Source: Neoroseomonas lacus (GTDB lineage Bacteria; Pseudomonadota; Alphaproteobacteria; Acetobacterales; Acetobacteraceae). Taken from it: DNA of 64,000 bases. The notes below the pieces were generated by a model. That model saw only the letters and a program-made list of their open reading frames with translations, did not search any database and was not told the origin of the DNA. This document shows, piece by piece, positions 58,104-64,000 of this stretch (the first letter of the stretch is position 1; each line of letters begins with the position of its first letter). The DNA lies in assembly GCF_014644535.1 (NCBI RefSeq), contig NZ_BMKW01000002.1, forward strand, positions 62,001-126,000. The letters run 5' to 3'. A program made the position numbers and the translations under genes.

Positions 58104-59219
58104 ATGGACGAGGCGATGAAGCCCTATAAGGGCCTGCGCGTGCTGGATGCCGGGCAGGGCATCGCCGGGCCCTATTGCGGCATGATGCTTGCCGCCTGCG
58201 GTGCCGATGTCATCAAGCTGGAACCGGCCGAAGGCGACTGGTCGCGCGGCCTCGGCACGGCGAAGGACGGCGTCTCGGTGATGACGGTGTGCTTCAACCG
58301 CGGCAAGCGCTCGGTGGTGCTCGACCTGAAATCCGACGACGGCCGCGCCGCCACGGCGAAGCTCGCCGCCTCCGCCGATGTGCTGATCGAAGCCTTCCGC
58401 CCCGGCGTCGCCGCGCGCATCGGCCTCGGCCCGGAGAACGCGAAACCCGATGCCGTCTGCCTGTCGATCTCCGGCTTCGGCCAGACCGGACCGTATTCCG
58501 AACGCCCCTGCACCGATTCCGTGGCGCAGGCCTTCTCCGGTATGGTGTCGCTGAACGAAGGCGCCGATGGCGTGCCGCACAAGGTCGGCGCCTTCGTCTC
58601 CGACATGGCGACGGGCATCTATGCCTTCTCCGCGGTGCAGGTGGCCCTCGCCGCGCGGCTGCAGGACAGCACGCCGCGCCGGCGCGTCATCGACATGTCG
58701 CTGATGGCCGCCACATCGAACCTGCTGACGCACCAGATCGGCGAATGGGGCGTGCAGGGCAAGCCCGCCGCGCCGCCCAATGCACCGGCCGGCGCCTATC
58801 AATGCGCCGATGGCGCCTGGGTGATGGTGACGCTGGTGCGCGAGAGCGAATGGCTCACCATCTGCGACACGCTCGGTATCGAACACGCCAAGACCGACCC
58901 GCGCTTCACCACCTTCCCGCTGCGCTGGGAAAACCGCGAGGCGCTCTACGCCATCGTGCGTGCCGCCTTCATCCAGCGTCACTCGGCGGAATGGGTCACG
59001 CTGCTGCAAGGCGCGCGGCTGCTGGCCGACCGTGTGAATTCGCCGCTCGACTGGCTGTCGAACGAGCATGTCGTCGCCTATGGCGGCGCCGCGCGCATCA
59101 AGCAGCCGCAACTCGGCGAGGTGCCGCTGCCGATGCTGCCAGGCCTCGGCCATTGGCACGCGCTCGCGCCCACGCTCGGCCAGCACACCGCCGACGTCCT
59201 GGCCGAGATCGGCGCGTGA
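58104..59219 (+). CDS. Class III (CaiB/BaiF-type) CoA-transferase
   Basis: 371 residues. LRVLDAGQGIAGPYCGMMLA, ACGADVIKLEPAEGDWSRGL, NRGKRSVVLDLKSDDGRAAT, catalytic-Asp region RPCTDSVAQAFSGMVSLNEG. Moves CoA between organic acids. GGAGGAAA precedes the ATG by about 4 nt. Stop overlaps the start of the M20 hydrolase gene (GTGA), so the two act in one operon. Confidence 0.9.
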   Translation: MDEAMKPYKGLRVLDAGQGIAGPYCGMMLAACGADVIKLEPAEGDWSRGLGTAKDGVSVMTVCFNRGKRSVVLDLKSDDGRAATAKLAASADVLIEAFRPGVAARIGLGPENAKPDAVCLSISGFGQTGPYSERPCTDSVAQAFSGMVSLNEGADGVPHKVGAFVSDMATGIYAFSAVQVALAARLQDSTPRRRVIDMSLMAATSNLLTHQIGEWGVQGKPAAPPNAPAGAYQCADGAWVMVTLVRESEWLTICDTLGIEHAKTDPRFTTFPLRWENREALYAIVRAAFIQRHSAEWVTLLQGARLLADRVNSPLDWLSNEHVVAYGGAARIKQPQLGEVPLPMLPGLGHWHALAPTLGQHTADVLAEIGA

Positions 59220-60475
59220 CCCTCGCCGACGAGCAGGCGCGCACCGCCGCCCTGCTCGACCGGCTCGCAGCGATCGGCGCCGACCCGCCAGGCATCACGC
59301 GCCACGCCTTCGACGAGCGCGAGAACGCCGCGCACGCACTCGCCATCGCCGAGGCCGCGCGCCTCGGCTTCGAGGTCACCCGCGATGCGGCGACGAACCT
59401 CTACCTCACCTGGCCGGGCACCGACCGCGCGGCCCCGCGCATCCTGCTCGGCTCGCATTTCGACAGCGTGCGCCACGGCGGCAATTTCGACGGCGCGGCC
59501 GGCGTGCTCGCCGCGCTCGCCGCCGTCTCCACCCTGCGCGCCGAGGGCTTCGCCCCGCGTGCCGACATCACCATCGCCGCCTTCCGCTGCGAGGAGGCGG
59601 TCTGGTTCGGCCTCGGCCTGATCGGCAGCCGCGCCGCCCTCGGCATGCTGCCGCCCGATGCGCTCGACCGTCGCCGCGCGGATACCGGCCTGACGCTCGC
59701 CGAGCACATAGCCCGGTGTGGCGGCGACCCCGCTGCGATCGCACCTGGCCGCCGCTTGTCGCCGGCCGGGCCGATCCGCTGCTTCCTCGAAGCCCATATC
59801 GAACAGGCGCCGAGCCTGATCGAAGCCGGCCTGCCGCTCGCCATCTGCACCGGCATCCCCGGCAATATCCGCCACGCCGCCATCCGCATCACCGGTGAGC
59901 ACGCGCATGTCGGCCTGCCACGCCGCTTCCGCCACGACGCCGCGCTGGCCGGCGCCGATCTCTTCACCGCACTCGACGCGCTATGGACCGGGGAGGAAGC
60001 CGCCGGCCGGGCCATGGCCTTCACCATCGGCCGCTTCCACACCGACACGACGAAGCACGAGATCACCGTCGTCGCCGGCGACTTCACCTTGTCGCTCGAC
60101 CTGCGCGCCTACGACGCGACGCATCTCGCCGCCCTCGAACAACGCCTGCACGCGATCGTCGCAGAGGTCGCCACGCGGCGCGGCGTGACGATCGACCTCG
60201 GTCCGCGCAACGCCGCGCCGGTTGGCCCGTGCGACCCGGCCTTGCAAGCATCGCTCGCGGCAGCGGCGTCGCGCATCGGCATCACGACCATGCCGCTCGG
60301 CTCGCCGGCCTCACACGACGCGGCGAATTTCGCCGCCGCCGGCATCCCGACCGGCCTGCTGCTCATCCGCAACGCCAATGGCAGCCACAACCCGCGCGAA
60401 GCGGTGGACCCGGCCGACCTGATGGCCGCCGCCGCGACATTTGCCGAATGGCTCCGCGCCGAGGCCGCCGCCTGA
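59216..60475 (+). CDS. M20-family Zn-dependent hydrolase (carbamoylase/allantoate amidohydrolase type)
   Basis: 419 residues. Metal-binding and catalytic stretches: LLGSHFDSVRHGGNFDGAAG (His and Asp ligands), AAFRCEEAVWFGLGLIGSRA (catalytic Glu-Glu), FLEAHIEQAPSLIEAGLPLA, and SPASHDAANFAAAGIPTGLL near the end. This is the HyuC/allantoate amidohydrolase layout; the canonical EEGxRFG is EEAVWFG here, so the substrate may differ. GTG start at 59216. With HyuAB it could complete hydantoin to amino acid conversion (inference). Confidence 0.85.
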   Translation: MTLADEQARTAALLDRLAAIGADPPGITRHAFDERENAAHALAIAEAARLGFEVTRDAATNLYLTWPGTDRAAPRILLGSHFDSVRHGGNFDGAAGVLAALAAVSTLRAEGFAPRADITIAAFRCEEAVWFGLGLIGSRAALGMLPPDALDRRRADTGLTLAEHIARCGGDPAAIAPGRRLSPAGPIRCFLEAHIEQAPSLIEAGLPLAICTGIPGNIRHAAIRITGEHAHVGLPRRFRHDAALAGADLFTALDALWTGEEAAGRAMAFTIGRFHTDTTKHEITVVAGDFTLSLDLRAYDATHLAALEQRLHAIVAEVATRRGVTIDLGPRNAAPVGPCDPALQASLAAAASRIGITTMPLGSPASHDAANFAAAGIPTGLLLIRNANGSHNPREAVDPADLMAAAATFAEWLRAEAAA

Positions 60476-60480
60476 CCGCT

Positions 60481-60497
60481 TCATGCCAACGGCATGA
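60481..60497 (+). terminator. Short hairpin after the M20 hydrolase gene
   Basis: TCATGCC-AAC-GGCATGA, 7-bp stem, 5 bp after the stop codon, followed by GGCTTTC. Two further small hairpins follow before element A5 (CAAACC-GCT-GGTTTG near 60558, CACGCCG/CGGCGTG near 60578-60604). No gene is seen in 60476-60674. Confidence 0.4.
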
Positions 60498-60674
60498 GGC
60501 TTTCACTCCTGCCAAGGGCGCGAATGCTGCCCGCCGTGAGTCCGGCGAAAGCCAAGCAAACCGCTGGTTTGAGCGTCACGCCGGAGACGTGCCTTCGGCG
60601 TGTCGCGTTTGGCGGCACGAAAACGCGGATGCCAACGGTCGCGAACAGCTAGCGATTGGTATCATCGGGGCGGC

Positions 60675-60975
60675 GCCGGACAGGCGCGATGGTTGGAAGC
60701 GGAGAGGGCTTTGTCCCCTCCGCGTGAGGCAGTGCCTCACGCCCCCACCAAAAGCCCGAGGCCCTTGGAAACCGATACTTAGTGTCGGGTGGAGCGGGGC
60801 TTTCACGGCGACTAGACTCTCGCCCTGCCCGGTGCCACGCGAATTGCCAGGCTTTGTGCCCGGCGTGACAGATCCTGCCTACTTACGCCGTCGGGCCCGC
60901 ACCAATTCAAGGTGTCCAGAGGCCCTCAGGCCTTTGGCGGGGTGGCTTGGAGGGGCAGCGCCCCTCCAATCTCGT
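60675..60975. repeat. Composite family A repeat element A5 (~300 bp)
   Basis: Left unit: CAGGCGCG, GGTTGGAA, hairpin GGAGAGGGC-TTT-GTCCCCTCC (60701-60721), an inserted perfect hairpin GCGTGAGGCA-GTGCCTCACGC (written as GCGTGAGGCA and GTGCCTCACGC), CCCCACCA, AAAGCCCGAGGCCCTTGGAA, ACCGATACTT. Core 60784-60905 is related to that of A3. Right unit, inverted: AGGTGTCCAGAGGCCCTCAG, GCCTTTGGCGGGGTGG, hairpin 60949-60967. Lies between convergent genes. Confidence 0.8.
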
Positions 60976-60998
60976 CCCCGCCGGTCATCACGTCGGCA

Positions 60999-61973
60999 TC
61001 AGGCCGGCTGCACCCCCAGCCGCCGCACCAGCGCGCCGTAGCTCTCTCGCTCGCGCGCGACGCGTGTGGCGAACACCTCGCCGCGCTCAAAGACCGGCGC
61101 CATGCCCATCGGCGCCATCCCCGTGGCCGCCACCGGCATCGCCAGCGCCTCGCCGATCGCCGTAGCCAGCCGATCGACCACCTCGTTCGGCGTGCCGGCC
61201 GGCGCGGCGACGCCATACCACGGCACCGCCAGCGCGTTCGGATGGCCGAGCTCGGCCAGCGTCTTCACATTCGGCAGGTCCGGGTTGCGCTGTTCGGCCA
61301 GCGTCGCCAGCCCCAGGATGCGCCCGTCCTTCACCGCCGGGATCGCCACCGGGTCGAACAACAGCTGCACGCGCCCCGCCAGCAGGTCCGTCAGCGACGG
61401 CGCCGACCCGCGATACGGGATGTGTTCCAGCCTGATGCCCACCGCCTCGGCGAACAGCTCGCCCGAGAGCTGCGTGATTGTCCCGTTCCCCGCCGAGCCG
61501 AAACGCAGCGCGCCGGGATTGGCCTTGGCGTACTCGATCAGCCCCGCCACGTCGCGGAACGGCACCGACGGATGCGCCGCAATCACATTGTAGGCGACCG
61601 AGGTCATCGCCACCGGCACCAGCGCCGTCGCCGGGTCGAAGGACAGGTGCATCACATGCTGGGCGATCGTCATCACCGCCACCGGGAAGCCGAGGAAGGT
61701 GTGCCCGTCGCGCGCCTGCGCCACATATTGCGCGCCGATGGTGCCTCCCGCGCCGGGCCGGTTCTCGATGACGATGGGCTGGCCCAGCAACCGGCCGAGC
61801 GGTTCGGCGATCGGGCGGACCGACAGGTCGGTCGTCCCGCCCGGCGGGTAGGGCACCACCATGGTGATCGGTCGGTTCGGCCAAGCGCCCTGGGCGTGCA
61901 GCGCGCGCGGCGCGGCAAGCACGGCGGAGGCGGCCAGCAGGGACCGCCGGCGAATCTGCGTGGCGATAGTCAT
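60999..61973 (-). CDS. Bug-family (tripartite tricarboxylate) periplasmic binding protein
   Basis: 324 residues. Signal RRRSLLAASAVLAAPRALHA; mature ITMVVPYPPGGTTDLSVRPI, GQPIVIENRPGAGGTIGAQY, and EHIPYRGSAPSLTDLLAGRV. Only moderately similar to 57072-58037 by eye, so not a recent duplicate. No permease gene nearby. Divergent from the alpha-2-macroglobulin gene. Confidence 0.9.
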   Translation of the reverse strand: MTIATQIRRRSLLAASAVLAAPRALHAQGAWPNRPITMVVPYPPGGTTDLSVRPIAEPLGRLLGQPIVIENRPGAGGTIGAQYVAQARDGHTFLGFPVAVMTIAQHVMHLSFDPATALVPVAMTSVAYNVIAAHPSVPFRDVAGLIEYAKANPGALRFGSAGNGTITQLSGELFAEAVGIRLEHIPYRGSAPSLTDLLAGRVQLLFDPVAIPAVKDGRILGLATLAEQRNPDLPNVKTLAELGHPNALAVPWYGVAAPAGTPNEVVDRLATAIGEALAMPVAATGMAPMGMAPVFERGEVFATRVARERESYGALVRRLGVQPA

Positions 61974-62067
61974 GACTACTCTCCCTTGTCGCCAGCCTTG
62001 CCGGTGGCGTTGTCCGGCAGGTTAAACACCGAAACGCCAGGAGTGAAACGCTTCGCACACCTCGCAC

Positions 62068-62121
62068 ATGCATCATCGTCTCGTCCGATGCATCGGGCAG
62101 CACGCCATGCCATGCTGCCCG
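62068..62121. promoter_or_regulatory. Two tandem hairpins between the Bug gene and the macroglobulin gene
   Basis: ATGCATC/GATGCAT (62068-62074, 62087-62093) and CGGGCAGCA/TGCTGCCCG (62094-62102, 62113-62121), 7- and 9-bp perfect stems one after the other, 30 bp before the ATG at 62152. Possibly operator or leader structure. Confidence 0.35.
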
Positions 62122-62151
62122 GACGCGCGAACAGACCCGGGAACGCCAAAC

Positions 62152-64000
62152 ATGCGCCTTGTCCGCCTGCTGATGATCGTCATGCTGTCCCTGCCGGGTC
62201 TCGCTCAGGCGCAATCCTTCGACCTACCTGGGCTCAGCCGCGACAGCGGCCAGTATTTCGAAGAGATGCGCCGCCGCTTCCCCGCCGGCGGCTCACCGCA
62301 GCAGCGCCTCGCCGCCGAACAACGCGCCCAGCAGGCCGAGGCCCGCCGCGACTACGCCGCCGCCGCGACCGCCTGGGAGGAACGCATCGGCATGGGCCAG
62401 CCCAATGGCGACCATTGGCTGTCGCTCGCCCAGGCGCAGGCCAGTCGCACGCCGCCCAACAACCAGCGCGCCCTGCAGGCCGCCTGGCGCGCCTTCCAGC
62501 TCGCCCCCTATGGCGAGCCCGAGATCGCGCCCCTGCTGGTGATCGCCGATGTGCTTGGCCGCATGGACCGCCCGGTGCAGCAGATCGAGGCGCTGGAGAC
62601 CATCCTCGAACGCTCCGACACGCCCGAATACCGCCAGCGCCTCGAAGCCGCGCGCCGCGCCGCCGGCATGCTGGTCCGCCGCGTCACCCCGGAAGCCGAG
62701 GCCGAACCCGCCCGCGCCTGCCTCACCTTCACCAATCCGCCAGCCCGTCGCACCGACTGGAACCCCGCCGACTGGATCCGCGCCGACCCGCCGATCCCCT
62801 CGCTCGCGGTGGAACGCGAGGGCGACCAGCTCTGCATCGCCGGCCTGCCCTGGGGCGCTACGACGCGGCTGGTCCTGCGCGCCGGCCTGCCCGGCGAGGA
62901 CCGCCAAAATCTGCGCCAGGACACCACGGTCGGCATCGCCATGCCGAACCGCGACCCGCGCATCGCCTTCGACACCCGCGCCTTCATCCTGCCGCGCGGC
63001 CAGGAACCGCGCATCGGCGTCGCCACCGTCAACGTCAACGCCATGACGATGCGCCTGGTGCGCGTGGCCGAACGCAATCTGGTGCCGCTGCGCCGCGACT
63101 GGACGCCAGGCCAGGCGCTGGAATCCTGGTCCGCCGACACCATCAGCGACGACATGGGCCGCATCCTGTGGGAAGGCCGCGCCGAACTGCGCGGCATGCA
63201 GGTCAACCGCACCCTGCGCTCCATCCTGCCGCTGCCCGATGTGATGCGCAGCGCCGGCCCCGGCGCCTATCTGGTCGTCCTGCGCAATGCCGATGCGCGG
63301 CGCGGCAGCGGCGAGACCGCCGCCCTGCCCTTCTTCGTCTCCGATATCGGGCTGACCGCCTGGCGCGGGGCGGATGGCCTCGCGGTGCAGGCGCGCTCCC
63401 TGCAATCGGCCGCCGTCACCGCCGGGCTGCGCCTGATGCTGATGGCGCGCAACAACGAGATCCTGGCCGAGGCGCGCACCGGTGACGACGGCCTCGCCCG
63501 CTTCCCCGCCGCGCTGATGCGCGGCACCGGCCCGCTCGCCCCGGTCGCCGTGCATGCCGAGACCGCCGACGACCTCGCCGCGCTGTCGCTCGAAGCCGCC
63601 TCCTTCGACCTGTCCGACCGCGGCGCCACCGGCCTGCCACAGCCCGGGCCGGTCGATGCCTTCCTGTGGCTCGACCGCGGCATCTTCCGCCCCGGCGAGA
63701 CGGTGAACGTCGCCGCCCTGATCCGCGACCCGGCGGGCCGCCCGCTCGACCTGCCGGTGCGGCTGCGACTGCGTCGCCCGAACGGCCAGGTCGCCGCCGA
63801 ATACGTTCCACCGCGCCAGGATGGCGGCGCCATCTACTGGCCGATGCGGTTGTCAGCCGGCGCCACCTTCGGCGTCTGGTCGCTGGAGGCGCTGACCGAC
63901 CCGGATGCGCCGCCGGTCGGCCGCACGACCTTCCGGGTCGAGGCCTTCCTGCCCGAACGGCTCGCCGTCACCGCCGGCCCCGTCCCTGGCCCGCTGGTGC
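62152..64000 (+). CDS. Bacterial alpha-2-macroglobulin, N-terminal part (runs off window)
   Basis: 616 codons visible, no stop before the right edge. Signal peptide MRLVRLLMIVMLSLPGLAQA cut before QSF. A helical, tetratricopeptide-like N-terminal part (AEARRDYAAAATAWEERIGM; LAQAQASRTPPNNQRALQAA; VLGRMDRPVQQIEALETILE), then beta domains, reaching the macroglobulin A2M_N hallmark FLWLDRGIFRPGETVNVAAL near residue 505. These periplasmic giants trap proteases; partner pbpC usually follows. No lipobox cysteine, unlike E. coli YfhM. The thioester region lies outside the window. Confidence 0.85.
   Translation, partial: MRLVRLLMIVMLSLPGLAQAQSFDLPGLSRDSGQYFEEMRRRFPAGGSPQQRLAAEQRAQQAEARRDYAAAATAWEERIGMGQPNGDHWLSLAQAQASRTPPNNQRALQAAWRAFQLAPYGEPEIAPLLVIADVLGRMDRPVQQIEALETILERSDTPEYRQRLEAARRAAGMLVRRVTPEAEAEPARACLTFTNPPARRTDWNPADWIRADPPIPSLAVEREGDQLCIAGLPWGATTRLVLRAGLPGEDRQNLRQDTTVGIAMPNRDPRIAFDTRAFILPRGQEPRIGVATVNVNAMTMRLVRVAERNLVPLRRDWTPGQALESWSADTISDDMGRILWEGRAELRGMQVNRTLRSILPLPDVMRSAGPGAYLVVLRNADARRGSGETAALPFFVSDIGLTAWRGADGLAVQARSLQSAAVTAGLRLMLMARNNEILAEARTGDDGLARFPAALMRGTGPLAPVAVHAETADDLAALSLEAASFDLSDRGATGLPQPGPVDAFLWLDRGIFRPGETVNVAALIRDPAGRPLDLPVRLRLRRPNGQVAAEYVPPRQDGGAIYWPMRLSAGATFGVWSLEALTDPDAPPVGRTTFRVEAFLPERLAVTAGPVPGPLV

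Noticed and set aside
60912-63485. 857-codon plus-strand frame
   Set aside because: Runs through repeat A5, antisense over the Bug gene and out of frame over the macroglobulin gene; Arg/Pro-rich with no motifs.

Overview
The window looks like a chromosomal segment of a very GC-rich alphaproteobacterium. An acetic-acid-bacteria/Roseomonas-type member of the Rhodospirillales/Acetobacteraceae is my best guess. The reasons are the strong G/C third-position bias, the split F1-only ATP synthase operon (atpHAGDC), the mdh-sucCD-sucAB run, a ChpT-like phosphotransferase beside cheA, a DUF3553 protein, several Bug-type (tripartite tricarboxylate) binding proteins, and the frequent GTG/TTG starts with 4-nt overlaps. 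This placement is inference; no rRNA or tRNA gene was found to confirm it.

Layout. 1-3.6 kb: end of a chemotaxis cluster (ChpT-like, CheA with a receiver, CheW cut by the edge), minus strand. 3.7-9.8 kb: DUF3553, TauE/SafE permease, GYD protein, moaA, a small membrane protein, a nitrilase-family amidase, NAD kinase and an MFS carrier. 9.9-16.3 kb: an FkbM methyltransferase and a complete dipeptide/oligopeptide ABC operon (dppABCDF). 16.4-19.9 kb: aroQ-accB-accC, divergent from thiS-thiG. 19.9-22.6 kb: an ECF41-type sigma factor with its carboxymuconolactone-decarboxylase partner and an exact ECF41 promoter match, then aat and an Lrp regulator. 22.8-25.4 kb: a type III PLP ornithine/diamino-acid decarboxylase with a structured leader, and a ferritin-like diiron protein. 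25.6-30.8 kb: F1 ATP synthase. 31-34.8 kb: RraA-like protein, a second TauE permease, ZapE, a second CMD protein under a likely FNR-type site, and a secreted basic protein. 34.8-42.4 kb: TCA-cycle block mdh-sucC-sucD-sucA-sucB. 42.5-44.7 kb: small conserved and hypothetical genes. 44.7-62 kb: a catabolic/transport region with hydantoinase/oxoprolinase hyuB-hyuA, an SMP-30 lactonase, a branched-chain-type ABC importer, a DHA2-type MFS pump, a quinone oxidoreductase, two Bug binding proteins, a class III CoA-transferase and an M20 carbamoylase-type hydrolase. 62.1-64 kb: the start of an alpha-2-macroglobulin.

How the genes work together. The TCA block and F1-ATPase are core energy metabolism. 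The 44.7-61 kb region reads as uptake and hydrolysis of cyclic amides or N-carbamoyl compounds, with acids then handled by CoA transfer; the substrate is unknown.

The most unusual structure is non-coding. The intergenic spaces carry at least five families of dispersed palindromic repeats. One is a composite element of about 230-330 bp with inverted end units (four copies plus a solo unit). Its inner stem differs between copies but stays self-complementary. Another starts exactly in the TAG stop codon of two unrelated genes. Regulatory signals worth testing are the ECF41 promoter, an FNR/FixK-type box and the decarboxylase leader.
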